The translations under genes were made by a program, and so were the position numbers. Shown here piece after piece: positions 26,926-37,261 of a DNA stretch of 64,000 bases. Source of the DNA: Silanimonas lenta DSM 16282 (lineage in GTDB: Bacteria > Pseudomonadota > Gammaproteobacteria > Xanthomonadales > Xanthomonadaceae); assembly GCF_000429065.1 (NCBI RefSeq), contig NZ_AUBD01000011.1, forward strand, positions 5,001-69,000. Reading direction: 5' to 3'. Position 1 is the stretch's first letter. Each line of letters opens with the position of its first letter. The notes below the pieces were generated by a model. The model was not told where the DNA came from. It saw nothing but the letters and a program-made list of their open reading frames with translations, and did not search any database.

Positions 26926-29049
26926 ATGTCCGAGCCATCGCGAGGCCAGCAAGGGGTGATCCGCCGGCTGCGCGCGCCCCTGCGCGGCATCGGGGCGCGG
27001 CTGTTCCTGTTCATGCTCGGCACCAGCCTGGTGGTGAGCACGGCCTTCGCCGCGATCGAGGCCTGGGCCGGCTACCGCGGCCAGCTCGCCCAGCTCGACC
27101 GTGAAGTGGAACAGCTCGGCCGGGCCACCCTGGAGCCGATCGCGCTCTCGCTGTGGAACTACGACGATGCCCAGCTGCGGCTGCAGCTCGACGCCATCCG
27201 GCAGCGTCCCTTCATCGCTTCGGTCGAGGTGCGCGAACTGGCCGCCGACGGCAGCGACGGCACGGTACGGGCCCGGCTCGGCGAGCATGCCGCCGGCGAG
27301 AGCCGTACTGAACGCCTGCCGCTGCACTACCGGCGCGATGGCGAGGATGCCCTACTCGGCAGCCTGCTCCTGGAGCTGGACATCGGTGCGGTACAGGCCG
27401 AAGCCCGCGACCGTGCCCTTGGCATCCTCTTCACCCAGGCCGGTATCACCCTGCTGATCAGCCTGGTGCTGCTGCTGGTGGTGCGGCAGATCGTGACCCG
27501 CCACCTCTCGGCGCTGGCCCGCGCCGCCGAGCGTTTCGACCTGCGCGACGAATCGTCCAGCTTCCGCGTCCGCGCTCCGGCCGCCGGCGGCGGCGACGAG
27601 ATCGACCGGGTGATGGACGCCCTGGAAACCATGCGCAGCAGCCTGCGCAGCGCCTACCGCGACCTCGCGGAGGCCAATACCAAGCTGCAGGCCGACATCG
27701 CCGCCCGGCTGCGCGCCGAAGCCGCGGCCGACCACCTCGCCAACCACGATGCCCTGACCAACCTGCCGAACCGCCGCCTGTTGTTCCAGCGGCTCTCGCA
27801 TGAGCTGGCGGTGGCCGAGCGCAGCGGTACCCACGGGGCGATGCTGTTCATCGACCTCGACCACTTCAAGACCCTCAACGATGCCCGCGGCCACAGCATC
27901 GGCGATGCGGTACTGATCGAGGTGGCCCGGCGCCTGCGCTCGCAGCTGCGCGAGGTGGACCTGGTGGCCCGGCTGGGGGGCGACGAGTTCGTGGCCGTGC
28001 TGCCGATGCTGGGCGAACTGCGCGAGAGGGCCGCGGCGAACGCCCGGATCGCCGCCGAGAAGCTGCGCCTCGCCCTGGCCGAGCCGATCGTGGTGCGCGA
28101 CGAGGTGTTCCGGCTCTCGGCCAGCATCGGCGTGGCCCTGTTCCCCGACGAGCACGGCACGCCGGAGAACCTGATCAAGTATGCCGACACGGCGATGTAC
28201 CAGGCCAAGACCGAGGGCCGGAACACCATCCATTTCTTCGAGCGCGGGCTGCTCGAGGCCATGGAGGAGCGCCATGCCCTCGAGACCGACCTGCGCCACG
28301 CGCTCTCGGAAGGCGGGCTGGACATGGCCTACCAGCCGCTGGTGGATGCGCATGGCGGGGTGCGCGGGGCCGAGGCCCTGGTGCGCTGGACCCATCCGGT
28401 GCGCGGCCCGGTCTCGCCGGCGCAGTTCATCCCGCTGTGCGAGGAAAGCGGCCTCATCATCGAGCTCGGCGACTGGGTGCTGCGCACCGTGCTCGGCCAG
28501 ATCCGCGCCTGGCGCGAGGCGGGGCTGCTCGGCCCACAGCAGTACGTCAGCGTGAACATCAGTCCGCGGCAGTTCCGCGCCCCCGACTTCGAGGACAAGC
28601 TGATCAAGGCCCTGCATGCCTTCGAGGTGCCGCCCTCGATGCTGGTGCTGGAGATCACCGAAGGCGTGGTGCTGGGCGACATCGACACCGCGATCGAGCG
28701 GATGAAGTCCCTGCGCTCGCGCGGGGTGCGCTTCTACATCGATGATTTCGGCACCGGTTACTCCTCGATGGCCTACCTGAAACGCCTGCCGGCCGATGGC
28801 CTGAAGATCGACAAGGCCTTCGTGCGCGACCTCGGCACCGATGCCAACGATGCCGCCATCGTCGATGCCATCCTCGCCATGGGCCGGCACTTCGGGCTTA
28901 CCGTGGTGGCCGAGGGCGTGGAGACCGAGGACCAGGCCCGCTACCTCATCACCCGCAACTGCGCCCTGCTGCAGGGCTATCACCTCGGGCGGCCCACCGA
29001 CGCCACCCGTTTCGCCACCAGCTTCCTCCGGCAGGGCACGCTGGCCTGA
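26926..29049 (+). CDS. membrane-bound GGDEF-EAL cyclic-di-GMP enzyme
   Basis: 707 aa from the ATG at 26926; a GTG at 26863 and an ATG at 26890 are alternatives. Topology: one membrane segment near residues 23-45, a periplasmic sensor of about 120 residues, a second segment, a HAMP-like linker and coiled coil, then GGDEF and EAL. The GGDEF motif is intact at 351-355 (LGGDEF). EAL is intact (E483-A-L) with DDFGTGYSS, LKIDKAF and EGVET. Both synthesis and breakdown of c-di-GMP are therefore possible; the ligand of the sensor is unknown. Located between pfp and hppA. Confidence 0.92.
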   Translation: MSEPSRGQQGVIRRLRAPLRGIGARLFLFMLGTSLVVSTAFAAIEAWAGYRGQLAQLDREVEQLGRATLEPIALSLWNYDDAQLRLQLDAIRQRPFIASVEVRELAADGSDGTVRARLGEHAAGESRTERLPLHYRRDGEDALLGSLLLELDIGAVQAEARDRALGILFTQAGITLLISLVLLLVVRQIVTRHLSALARAAERFDLRDESSSFRVRAPAAGGGDEIDRVMDALETMRSSLRSAYRDLAEANTKLQADIAARLRAEAAADHLANHDALTNLPNRRLLFQRLSHELAVAERSGTHGAMLFIDLDHFKTLNDARGHSIGDAVLIEVARRLRSQLREVDLVARLGGDEFVAVLPMLGELRERAAANARIAAEKLRLALAEPIVVRDEVFRLSASIGVALFPDEHGTPENLIKYADTAMYQAKTEGRNTIHFFERGLLEAMEERHALETDLRHALSEGGLDMAYQPLVDAHGGVRGAEALVRWTHPVRGPVSPAQFIPLCEESGLIIELGDWVLRTVLGQIRAWREAGLLGPQQYVSVNISPRQFRAPDFEDKLIKALHAFEVPPSMLVLEITEGVVLGDIDTAIERMKSLRSRGVRFYIDDFGTGYSSMAYLKRLPADGLKIDKAFVRDLGTDANDAAIVDAILAMGRHFGLTVVAEGVETEDQARYLITRNCALLQGYHLGRPTDATRFATSFLRQGTLA

Positions 29050-29228
29050 ACCCGGCCTGCCGCAGCGCAGCACAGGGCAAAGACGCAGGCCCCAGGCGCT
29101 TTCTGCACCGCAGCACGGACTCCGGTGGCAGGGCGCTCCCCCTTCGGCAATACTCGGGCGCAGGGCGGCGAGAAGCCGCCTTTGCGTGTCGGTCGTCCGT
29201 TATCCGGAATCTTTGAGGGGAGGTCAGG

Positions 29229-31265
29229 ATGTTGGAGCAGCACGGCATCACCATCGCAGTCGCCTGCGCGGCGCTTGCCATCGTCTACGGAGTGCTTTCA
29301 TCACGCTGGATCCTCGCGCAGGGCGCGGGGAACGAGCGCATGCAGGCCATCGCGGCCGCCATCCAGGAAGGCGCCGGCGCCTACCTGCGCCGGCAGTACG
29401 GCACCATCGCCCTCGTCGGCGGGGTGCTCTTCCTCGTCATCGGCCTCGTGCCGCCGCTCGGCTGGGCCACGGCCATCGGCTTTGCCATCGGCGCCGTGCT
29501 CTCGGGCGTGGCCGGTTTCATCGGCATGTTCGTCTCGGTGCGCGCCAACGTCCGCACCACCCAGGCCGCCACCAAGGGCCTTGATGCCGCGCTGGCGGTG
29601 AGCTTCCGGGGCGGCGCCATCACCGGCCTGCTGGTGGTCGGCCTCGGCCTGCTCGGCGTGGCCGGCTACTTCTGGCTGGTGGGCGGCGCGGCCGGCAGCG
29701 AGGAGGCGGCGAAACAGGCCCTGCAGCCGATGATCGGGCTCGCTTTCGGCAGCTCGCTGATCTCGATCTTCGCCCGGCTCGGCGGCGGCATCTTCACCAA
29801 GGGCGCCGACGTGGGCGCCGATCTCGTGGGCAAGGTCGAGGCCGGCATCCCGGAGGACGATCCGCGCAACCCGGCGGTGATCGCCGACAACGTGGGCGAC
29901 AACGTCGGCGACTGCGCCGGCATGGCCGCCGACCTGTTCGAGACCTACGCCGTCACCATCATCGCGGCAATGCTGATCGCCGGCATCTACTTCAGCACCT
30001 ATGGCTTCTCCGGCGTGCTCTACCCGATGGTGCTCGGCGCGGTCTCGATCGTGGCCTCGATCCTCGGCACCTTCTTCGTGAAGGTGGGCAGCGATGGCCG
30101 GATCATGAAGGCGCTGTACAAGGGCCTGATGGCCTCGGCGGTGCTGGCGGCAATCGGTTTCTGGTTCGTCACCGAGGCGATGATGCCCACTGGGAAGGCG
30201 CTGCCGGTCTTTCTCTGCGCGCTTGCCGGCCTCGTGCTCACGGCGGCCATGGTGGTGATCACCGAGTACTACACCGCCACCGAATTCGGCCCGGTGCGGC
30301 AGGTGGCGAAGGCCTCCGAGACCGGCCACGGCACCAACGTGATCGCTGGGCTCGCAGTGTCGATGAAATCCACCGCCGCGCCGGTGCTGGTGGTGGCAGC
30401 GGCGATCTGGGGCTGCTACAGCCTCGGCGGCCTGTTCGGCATCGCGATTGCCGCCACCTCGATGCTCTCGATGGCCGGCATGATCGTGGCGCTGGACGCC
30501 TATGGCCCGATCACCGACAACGCCGGCGGCATTGCCGAGATGTCGGGCCTCGACCGCGAGATCCGCAAGACCACCGATGCGCTCGACGCCGTGGGCAATA
30601 CCACCAAGGCCGTCACCAAGGGCTATGCCATCGGTTCGGCGGGCCTTGCCGCGCTGGTGCTGTTCGCCGACTACTCGCACAAGCTGGACGAGAAGTTCGG
30701 ACAGGACGTGATCGACTTTTCCATCGACCGCCCTGAGGTGCTGATCGGCCTGCTGATCGGCGGCATGATCCCCTACCTGTTCGGCGCCTATGCCATGCAG
30801 GCGGTGGGCCGCGCCGCGGGCAGCGTGGTGGAGGAGGTAAGGCGCCAGTTCCGCGAGATCGCCGGGATCATGGAGGGCACCGGGAAGCCCGAGTATGACC
30901 GGGCGGTGGACCTGCTCACGAAGTCGGCCATCAAGGAGATGGTCTTCCCCTCGATGCTGCCGCTGGTGGTGCCGATCCTGGTCGGCGTGCTGCTGGGACC
31001 GGCCGCGCTCGGCGGCCTCTTGATGGGCACCATCGTCACCGGCCTGTTCGTGGCGATCTCGATGTGCACCGGCGGTGGCGCCTGGGACAATGCCAAGAAG
31101 TACATCGAGGAAGGCCACCATGGCGGCAAGGGCTCTGACGCCCACAAGGCCGCGGTGACCGGGGATACCGTGGGCGACCCCTACAAGGACACCGCAGGCC
31201 CGGCCATCAACCCCTTGATCAAGATCATCAACATCGTGGCCCTGCTGCTGGTGCCCTTGCTCTGA
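29229..31265 (+). CDS. hppA: K+-independent H+-translocating pyrophosphatase
   Basis: 678 aa integral membrane protein with about 16 hydrophobic segments. It couples PPi hydrolysis to proton pumping across the cytoplasmic membrane. Catalytic [35 protein letters not shown] is present near residues 195-230. The residue that sets K+ dependence is Lys (K460 in [11 protein letters not shown]), the K+-independent type; K+-dependent enzymes have Ala there. GGGAGG precedes the ATG by 6 nt. An AATACT hexamer at 29150-29155 may be the -10. Ends just before a strong terminator. Confidence 0.96.
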   Translation: MLEQHGITIAVACAALAIVYGVLSSRWILAQGAGNERMQAIAAAIQEGAGAYLRRQYGTIALVGGVLFLVIGLVPPLGWATAIGFAIGAVLSGVAGFIGMFVSVRANVRTTQAATKGLDAALAVSFRGGAITGLLVVGLGLLGVAGYFWLVGGAAGSEEAAKQALQPMIGLAFGSSLISIFARLGGGIFTKGADVGADLVGKVEAGIPEDDPRNPAVIADNVGDNVGDCAGMAADLFETYAVTIIAAMLIAGIYFSTYGFSGVLYPMVLGAVSIVASILGTFFVKVGSDGRIMKALYKGLMASAVLAAIGFWFVTEAMMPTGKALPVFLCALAGLVLTAAMVVITEYYTATEFGPVRQVAKASETGHGTNVIAGLAVSMKSTAAPVLVVAAAIWGCYSLGGLFGIAIAATSMLSMAGMIVALDAYGPITDNAGGIAEMSGLDREIRKTTDALDAVGNTTKAVTKGYAIGSAGLAALVLFADYSHKLDEKFGQDVIDFSIDRPEVLIGLLIGGMIPYLFGAYAMQAVGRAAGSVVEEVRRQFREIAGIMEGTGKPEYDRAVDLLTKSAIKEMVFPSMLPLVVPILVGVLLGPAALGGLLMGTIVTGLFVAISMCTGGGAWDNAKKYIEEGHHGGKGSDAHKAAVTGDTVGDPYKDTAGPAINPLIKIINIVALLLVPLL

Positions 31266-31294
31266 CGACCGCCGAGTAATGCCATTGGAACGTC

Positions 31295-31324
31295 GAAGCC
31301 CCGGGAAACCGGGGCTTCGTGTTT
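31295..31324 (+). terminator. intrinsic terminator after hppA
   Basis: 10-bp stem GAAGCCCCGG (31295-31304) and CCGGGGCTTC (31309-31318) closed by a GAAA tetraloop, then GTGTTT. It separates hppA from ppa, so the two are probably separate transcripts. Confidence 0.85.
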
Positions 31325-31382
31325 CCGGCCTTGCGCACGGCGGCTGGGCGGCCGTTCGAGCCCGGATTCAACGCCCGGGGTG

Positions 31383-31388
31383 TAGACT
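31383..31388 (+). promoter_or_regulatory. candidate -10 box of ppa
   Basis: TAGACT about 60 nt upstream of the ppa ATG. This hexamer type matches others in the window (TAGGAT, TAGGGT). No clear -35. Confidence 0.4.
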
Positions 31389-31449
31389 TCGCGCCCTTCC
31401 TCCACCCCCGCCGGGCCCTGCGGCCCGGCCGATCCTCCAAGGAGTTCCC

Positions 31450-32004
31450 ATGGGCCTCAGCCTCGTCCCCACCGGCCGCGACGTGCCGAACGAGATCAAC
31501 GTCATCATCGAGATCCCGAAGGATGCCGAGCCGGTGAAGTACGAGGTGGACAAGGAGACCGGCGCGATCTTCGTCGACCGCATCCTCTCCACCCCGATGC
31601 GCTATCCCTGCAACTACGGCTATGTGCCGCATACGCTGTGCGGCGATGGCGATCCGGTGGACGTACTGGTGATCCTGCCCCTGACCCTGGTGCCCGGCTC
31701 GGTGATCCGCTGCCGCCCGGTGGGCATGCTGAAGATGACCGACGAGGCCGGCGAGGACACCAAGCTGGTGGCGGTGCCGGTGCCCAAGGTGTTCAAGGGC
31801 TACGAGCACATCACCGACATCTCGCAGGTCTCCAGCCACTGGCTGGAGCGCATCGGCCACTTCTTCGAGCACTACAAGGACCTCGAGAAGGGCAAGTGGG
31901 TGAAGGTCGAGGGCTGGGAGGGCCGCGAGGCGGCGATCCGGGAGATCCTCGACGGCGTGGCCCGCTACAACGCCACCCCGGACGCCGACAAGCCGAAGTT
32001 CTGA
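31450..32004 (+). CDS. ppa: inorganic pyrophosphatase (family I)
   Basis: 184 aa, standard length for the soluble Mg-dependent enzyme. Hydrolyses PPi to phosphate. Conserved blocks: [41 protein letters not shown] with the D-x-D-P-x-D signature, and [11 protein letters not shown] at the C-terminus. AAGGAG lies 5 nt before the ATG. Sits after hppA and near pfp. Confidence 0.97.
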   Translation: MGLSLVPTGRDVPNEINVIIEIPKDAEPVKYEVDKETGAIFVDRILSTPMRYPCNYGYVPHTLCGDGDPVDVLVILPLTLVPGSVIRCRPVGMLKMTDEAGEDTKLVAVPVPKVFKGYEHITDISQVSSHWLERIGHFFEHYKDLEKGKWVKVEGWEGREAAIREILDGVARYNATPDADKPKF

Positions 32005-32099
32005 TCCGGCACGGACGGGGCGACGGCCGCCCCCCGGCGGGCGTATCCTGAAACGCCCCGCGGGACCGGGGCGCGCCCCCGTCCAGAAGGAGCCTGTGC

Positions 32100-33176
32100 A
32101 TGTTCGTCCTCATCGTCGGCCGTGATCTCGAGCGCCGCAGCGAGCTGGCCGAGACGCTGGCCCAGCTCGGCCTCGAGTGGAAGGTCGAATGGGTGGGCGA
32201 GACCGCCGAGGCCATGGCCCTGCTGGAAGGCCGCGGGGTGGACGTGATCGCCGTCGATGGCGGCGAGGCCCGCGGCGTGGATCTGCTGCGCCGCGCCCGT
32301 GAAAAGCATCCGCAGGCAGTCCGCCTGCTGCTGCTGCCGCCCGGCGCCGAACCCAGCGCCAGCGCCATCGACATCGCTCACCGCCACCTCGGCCTGCCGC
32401 TGCAGGCCGGCGCCCTGGTGGAAGCCGTGGAAGGCATCGGCGAGCTCTTCGAGGTACTCGACAACCCCGACCTCAAGGCCAAGGTGGGCGCAATCGCCCA
32501 GCTGCCGCCGGCGCCCGATACCTACCTTGCCATCTCCAAGGCGCTCGCCGACCCCAATGTGGGGGCGGCGCAGGTGGTGCAGATGCTGTCGCGGGACCCG
32601 GCTCTGGTGGCCAAGGTGCTCCGGGTCTGTAATTCGGCCTTCTTCTCCGGGGGCCGTCCGGTGGCCGACCTCAAGGCCGCGGTGGTGCGCCTCGGCCTCG
32701 AAACCCTGCGCCGGGTGGTGCTGGCCGCCGAGGCGCTCTCGGCCAACAACGGTCCCGAGGCCGAAGCCATCCGCCGCCGCGCCTTCTTCGCCTCGCAGCT
32801 CGCCAGCCGCCTGCTGCCCGGGCCCAGCGCCGAGATGGCGTCCACGGCGGCCCTGCTCGCCGAGCTGGGCCGCCTGCTGCCGGGCTTCCGGGACGCCCGC
32901 GGCGACGACGGCCAGGCGAGCTATGCCGATGCCGGCGCCTGGCTGCTGGGCCTCTGGGGCCTGCCGATGCCGATCGTCGAGGGCGTGGCCTTCCACCTGC
33001 AGCCGGCGCGCAGCCGCCAGCGCGGCTTCTGGATCCCGGGGGCCGTGCACGTGGCGCATGCCCTGGTGGGCGGCATCGCGCTCGACGAGGCCTGGCTCGA
33101 TGCCGCCGGCCTGCGCGACAAGCTGCCCGAGTGGCAGCGCCTGGCCGGGAAGCTGGCCGACCTCGAGACCGCATGA
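32100..33176 (+). CDS. HDOD-domain protein with degenerate receiver-like N-terminus (first of two)
   Basis: 358 aa. Residues 1-110 look like a receiver fold (MFVLIVGRD, VDVIAVDG, LLLLPPG) but lack a full set of acidic phosphorylation residues. Residues about 125-330 match the HDOD output domain: LPPAPDTYLAI, MLSRDPALVAKVLRVCNSAFF, LGLETLRRVVLA, AALLAELGRLLPG and LWGLPMPIVEGVAFH. HDOD proteins act in signalling, but no enzymatic activity is established. AAGGAG precedes the ATG, and TATCCT (32044-32049) may be the -10. Overlaps its paralogue by 4 nt. Confidence 0.85.
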   Translation: MFVLIVGRDLERRSELAETLAQLGLEWKVEWVGETAEAMALLEGRGVDVIAVDGGEARGVDLLRRAREKHPQAVRLLLLPPGAEPSASAIDIAHRHLGLPLQAGALVEAVEGIGELFEVLDNPDLKAKVGAIAQLPPAPDTYLAISKALADPNVGAAQVVQMLSRDPALVAKVLRVCNSAFFSGGRPVADLKAAVVRLGLETLRRVVLAAEALSANNGPEAEAIRRRAFFASQLASRLLPGPSAEMASTAALLAELGRLLPGFRDARGDDGQASYADAGAWLLGLWGLPMPIVEGVAFHLQPARSRQRGFWIPGAVHVAHALVGGIALDEAWLDAAGLRDKLPEWQRLAGKLADLETA

Positions 33177-34279
33177 GCCTGCGCGTGGCCCTGGTCGATC
33201 ATGCCAGCGCGCATGATCGGCTCCGCGCGCTCGCCGCCGCCCTGCCCGGCGACTGGATCGTGCTCGACGGGCTCTCGCCGGCCGAAGTCATCGAGCAGGC
33301 CGAGGTCGGCGGCCTCGATGCCGTGGTCTGCGGCGCAGACCCGGGCCCGATGGACGGCGCCACCCTGCTGCAGCGCGTGCAGCAGGTGCACCCGGAGGCC
33401 CTGCGCATCCTGGCCCTGCCGGCCGGCATCGACCCCCGGCTCGGCGAGCGCCTGGCCGCGCATCCGGCCGTGCAGCAGGTGCTTCCGGCCCCCTACGAGG
33501 CCGCTGCCGTGCGGGCCGCCGCGCGCCGCCTGCTGATGGTGCGCAGCCTGCTGCGCGATGCCGCGCTGCGCGCCGAACTCGGCCGCGTCGACCGCCTGCC
33601 CGGCTCGCCGGCCACCTATCTCGGCCTGCGCATGGTGATGGCCGACGATGGCGCCGACCTCGAAGAAGCCGTGGTGGCCCTGAAGCGTGACCCGGCTCTG
33701 GCCGCGCGGGTGCTGCGGATGGCGAACTCCGCCCTCTACACCCGGGGCCGGCCGATCAACAGCCTCGACCAGGCCGTCGCCCGGCTCGGGCTGCAGACCA
33801 TCCTGCAACTGGTACTGGCCGGTGAAGTGTTCGCCCGGCTGCCGGGCGCGGAAGCGGTACGGGCCGAGACGCTGGGCCTGCGGGCGGCACAGCTCGCCGC
33901 GCGCATCGCGCCCACGCCGCGCGAGGCAGCACTGGCCGGCAGCGCCGCAGTGCTCGCCGATCTCGGCGCCCTGCTGCCGGGCTCGGTGCTGAATGCGCCC
34001 CCGTATCCCGGCGAGCTGTGGCAGGGCGCCCCGCGCGTCGCCCTGCTGGGCGCCGGGCTGATGGCCCTGTGGGGCCTGCCGGTGGAGATGGTCGAGGCCG
34101 TGGCCTACCACCACCATCCCGGCCGGCTCCCCGGGCGCGGGCTCGACGTAGTCGGCACCCTGCACCTCGCCCGGGCGCTGGTGGGCGCCATCGAGCTCGA
34201 CGCGGCCTGGGTGGAGGAGGCCGGGCTCGCGCCGCGCCTGGGGGGCTGGCGCGAGCTCGCCGCCAGCCTCCCAGCCTGA
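33173..34279 (+). CDS. HDOD-domain protein (second of a tandem pair)
   Basis: 368 aa. Same architecture as the gene just upstream: receiver-like N-terminal 110 residues (VALVDHAS, LDAVVCGADPGPMDG), then HDOD with LPGSPATYLGLRMVM, LKRDPALAARVLRMANSALY, RLGLQTILQLVLAGEV, LADLGALLPGSVL and LWGLPVEMVEAVAYHH. The pair looks like an old tandem duplication: architecture kept, identity modest. Starts on the ATGA of the first copy, so the two are coupled. Convergent with the fasciclin gene. Confidence 0.85.
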   Translation: MSLRVALVDHASAHDRLRALAAALPGDWIVLDGLSPAEVIEQAEVGGLDAVVCGADPGPMDGATLLQRVQQVHPEALRILALPAGIDPRLGERLAAHPAVQQVLPAPYEAAAVRAAARRLLMVRSLLRDAALRAELGRVDRLPGSPATYLGLRMVMADDGADLEEAVVALKRDPALAARVLRMANSALYTRGRPINSLDQAVARLGLQTILQLVLAGEVFARLPGAEAVRAETLGLRAAQLAARIAPTPREAALAGSAAVLADLGALLPGSVLNAPPYPGELWQGAPRVALLGAGLMALWGLPVEMVEAVAYHHHPGRLPGRGLDVVGTLHLARALVGAIELDAAWVEEAGLAPRLGGWRELAASLPA

Positions 34280-34289
34280 GTTCCGGCAG

Positions 34290-34796
34290 TCAGTCGGGCA
34301 GCATCACCCGGTCGATCACGTGGATCACGCCATTGCTCGCCATCAGATCGGTGGCGGTGATGGTGGCGCCGTCGATGGTGACCGTGCTGCCCTCGACGCG
34401 GATGTCGGCGGTGGCGCCGCTCAGCATGGTGGCCTCGTCGAGCTTCACCGCATCGGCCGCCTTCACCTTGGCGGGCACCACGTGGTAGCTCAGCACCGCG
34501 ACCAGCTTCTCCCTGTTCTCGGGCTTCAGCAGGTCCTCCACCGTGCCCGGCGGCAGCTTGGCGAAGGCCTCGTTGGTGGGCGCGAACACGGTGAATGGAC
34601 CAGGACCGCTGAGAGCCTCGACGAGCCCGGCCGCCTGCACCGCGGTGACCAGGGTGGAGAAATCCGGATTGGCGGCCGCAACATCGACGATAGTGCCGCC
34701 CGCCTTCTGCTTGCCCCCGCCATAGGCGAAGGCGGAGGTGGCAAGGACGGCGGCGGTGAGCGCGGCGGCCAGCGGGGCTTTCAGGAAGGAAGGCAT
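34290..34796 (-). CDS. secreted fasciclin-domain protein
   Basis: 168 aa. A clear signal peptide ([19 protein letters not shown]) is followed by one fasciclin (FAS1) domain: [51 protein letters not shown] and the C-terminal [13 protein letters not shown]. Probably periplasmic or extracellular and adhesive or matrix-related; no enzyme activity expected. The start at 34796 was chosen because it yields the signal peptide directly; a GAGGAG lies about 8 nt upstream. Confidence 0.93.
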   Translation of the reverse strand: MPSFLKAPLAAALTAAVLATSAFAYGGGKQKAGGTIVDVAAANPDFSTLVTAVQAAGLVEALSGPGPFTVFAPTNEAFAKLPPGTVEDLLKPENREKLVAVLSYHVVPAKVKAADAVKLDEATMLSGATADIRVEGSTVTIDGATITATDLMASNGVIHVIDRVMLPD

Positions 34797-35053
34797 GGGA
34801 CGACTCCTCGTGGGTGGGGGACGTGCGGATCGCACGCCCTTACGGTGGACGAGGCGCTGCGATGCAGGCGTCGGCGAAACGTGCAGCCTTCGTCGCGGCC
34901 GCATGGCCGGAACGTGACGATCCCTGCACACCGGCTTCATCGATCGGCGGCAGGCTTGGCGTTTCCGATCCACGGGACACCGCCTTGGCGACAACCGATC
35001 CCATCCGCCCACGCCTCGCCCACGCGTCGCGCCTCCGCGCGGCTCTGCATTCC

Positions 35054-37261
35054 ATGGCACTGGCCATGGCGCTACTGCTCCTCGCCCTTCCCGCGCTGGC
35101 GGCCAGGGCGGGCGCGATCCCGCCCGAGATCGATGCCGACCCGCGCCTCGTGGCCACGCAGCACGCCCGCGTGGCCCTGCTCGCCGACCACGCCGCGGTG
35201 GCGCCGGGGCAGCGCTTCCACGCCGGGCTGCGCATCGTGCACGACGCCGGCTGGCATACCTACTGGCTGAACCCCGGTGATTCGGGCCTGCCCACGCGCT
35301 ACGACTGGACCCTGCCGGAGGGCGCCACGGCCAGCGACATCCGCTGGCCGGTGCCGGAGCGCAAGCCCATCGGCGAGCTCACCAACTTCGGCTACGAGGG
35401 CGTGCTGCTGCTGCCGGCGGAACTCTCGGTGCCGCCGCAGGCAGCGCCCGGCGAGCGCTTCCGCGCCCGGCTGCGGGCGCGCTGGCTGATCTGCGAGGAG
35501 ATCTGCATCCCCGACGAGGCCACGCTGGAGCTCGACCTGCCCGTCGAAGCGCAGGCACGGCCTTCCGCCGACGCAGCGGCCTTCGCCGCCGCGCTCGCCG
35601 CCGTGCCGCAGGCGGAGCCGGGCTGGCAGGGCGTGACCCGCCGCGATGCCGGGGGCATCACGGTGGAGGTGCAGGGCTGCAGCGTGGCGCTGGGCGGAGC
35701 GGAACGCATCGAGGTCTTCCCGGCCACGCCGCAGATCGTCGCCAACCACCGCATCGAGGCCGCGCACGATGCCGCGGGCGTGCTGCGCTTCCGCCACCCG
35801 GCGAGCGAGTACTACGCCGGCATGCCCCCCAGCGTGGACTGGGTGCTGGTGCGCGAGGACGGCGAGACACGCCGCGCCTTCGCCGTGCGCCTGCGGGGCG
35901 AGGATGCGCTGGCAGGCGCGCCCGGCGCAGCGACCAAGGACGGCGATGCCCCGGCAAGTGCGGCGGCACGCCTTCCGGCGGATGCCGCAGGCACCGTCCC
36001 GCCCGCACCGCGTCTCGGCCCCGGCATGGCGCTGCTCTTCGCCCTGCTCGGCGGCCTGATCCTCAACCTGATGCCCTGCGTGTTCCCGGTGCTGGCCCTG
36101 AAGGCGCTGGCCTTCCAGCACGGCGAGGCCCGCGAGCACCGCCGGCATGCCCTGCTCTACACCGCCGGCGTGCTCGCGAGCTTCCTGCTGCTCGCCGGCC
36201 TGCTAATGGCCCTGCGTGCGGCGGGCGAGGCGCTCGGCTGGGGCTTCCAGCTGCAGACGCCGTGGTTCGTGGCCGCCATGGCCCTGCTGATGGCCGCGGT
36301 GGGCTTCGCGCTTTCCGGCCTCGCCACGCCCGGGGCCTCGCTGATGGGGCTGGGCCAATCGCTCACCGAGGGCGGTGGCGGGCGCGCCGCCTTCTTCACC
36401 GGCGTGCTGGCGGTGGTGGTGGCCAGCCCCTGCACCGCTCCCTTCATGGGTCCGGCGCTGGGCTTCGCGCTCACCCAGCCCCCCGCGCAGACCCTGCTGG
36501 TCTTCACCGCGCTCGGCCTCGGCCTCGCGCTGCCCCTGCTGCTCGTCGGCCTGGTGCCCGCGCTGGCCTCGCGCCTGCCACGCCCCGGCGCCTGGATGGA
36601 GCGGCTGAAGCAGGCGCTGGCCTTCCCGATGTACCTCACCGCGCTGTGGCTGGCCTGGGTGCTGGGCCGGCAGGTAGGCGTGGACGGCATGGCCCTGCTG
36701 CTCGCCGGCATGCTGCTGATGGGCTTCGCCCTGTGGTGGCGCGGCGCGCAGCCCGGGCGGCTGCGGCGCTTCGCGGTGGCGGCCCTGCTGCTGCTCGCGC
36801 TGGCCCCGGTGCTGCTGATCGCCCGGCTGGCGCCCAGCGTGCGCGGCGCTGGCGACACCGCGTCCGCGGAGTCCAGCCTCTGGCAGCCCTGGTCGCCGGA
36901 AGCCGTGGCCGCCCTGCGCGCCGAAGGCCGGCCGGTGCTGGTGAACTTCACCGCCGCCTGGTGCATCACCTGCCTTGCCAACGAGCGCGTGGCGCTCAGC
37001 GGGACGGCCTTCGAGGCGGCCCTGCGCGAGCACGGCATCGCCTACCTCAAGGCCGACTGGACCGACTACGACGCCCGCATCACGGCGGCGCTGGCCGAAT
37101 TCGGGCGTAGCGGCGTGCCGCTGTATGTCGTCTACCCCGCCGGTGGCGGCGCTCCCGTGCTGCTGCCGCAGGTGCTCACCCCCGGCGCCGTGTCGCAGGC
37201 CCTGCGCGAGGCCGCGCGCCACGGCAGTGCCCCGTCCACCCCTGCTGGAGACTCCACATGA
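35054..37261 (+). CDS. ScsB/DsbD-like thiol:disulfide interchange protein
   Basis: 735 aa from ATG 35054; the n-region is short and an in-frame TTG at 34985 would give a more basic signal, so the start is uncertain. Domains in order: periplasmic N-terminal domain with C147/C151 ([17 protein letters not shown]), a DsbD transmembrane core with C342 ([13 protein letters not shown]) and C460 ([11 protein letters not shown]), and a C-terminal thioredoxin domain with W-C637-ITC640. It would carry electrons from the cytoplasm to periplasmic thiol proteins. The N-terminal C-EEI-C pattern favours the ScsB branch. Stop overlaps the redoxin gene by 4 nt. Confidence 0.87.
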   Translation: MALAMALLLLALPALAARAGAIPPEIDADPRLVATQHARVALLADHAAVAPGQRFHAGLRIVHDAGWHTYWLNPGDSGLPTRYDWTLPEGATASDIRWPVPERKPIGELTNFGYEGVLLLPAELSVPPQAAPGERFRARLRARWLICEEICIPDEATLELDLPVEAQARPSADAAAFAAALAAVPQAEPGWQGVTRRDAGGITVEVQGCSVALGGAERIEVFPATPQIVANHRIEAAHDAAGVLRFRHPASEYYAGMPPSVDWVLVREDGETRRAFAVRLRGEDALAGAPGAATKDGDAPASAAARLPADAAGTVPPAPRLGPGMALLFALLGGLILNLMPCVFPVLALKALAFQHGEAREHRRHALLYTAGVLASFLLLAGLLMALRAAGEALGWGFQLQTPWFVAAMALLMAAVGFALSGLATPGASLMGLGQSLTEGGGGRAAFFTGVLAVVVASPCTAPFMGPALGFALTQPPAQTLLVFTALGLGLALPLLLVGLVPALASRLPRPGAWMERLKQALAFPMYLTALWLAWVLGRQVGVDGMALLLAGMLLMGFALWWRGAQPGRLRRFAVAALLLLALAPVLLIARLAPSVRGAGDTASAESSLWQPWSPEAVAALRAEGRPVLVNFTAAWCITCLANERVALSGTAFEAALREHGIAYLKADWTDYDARITAALAEFGRSGVPLYVVYPAGGGAPVLLPQVLTPGAVSQALREAARHGSAPSTPAGDST

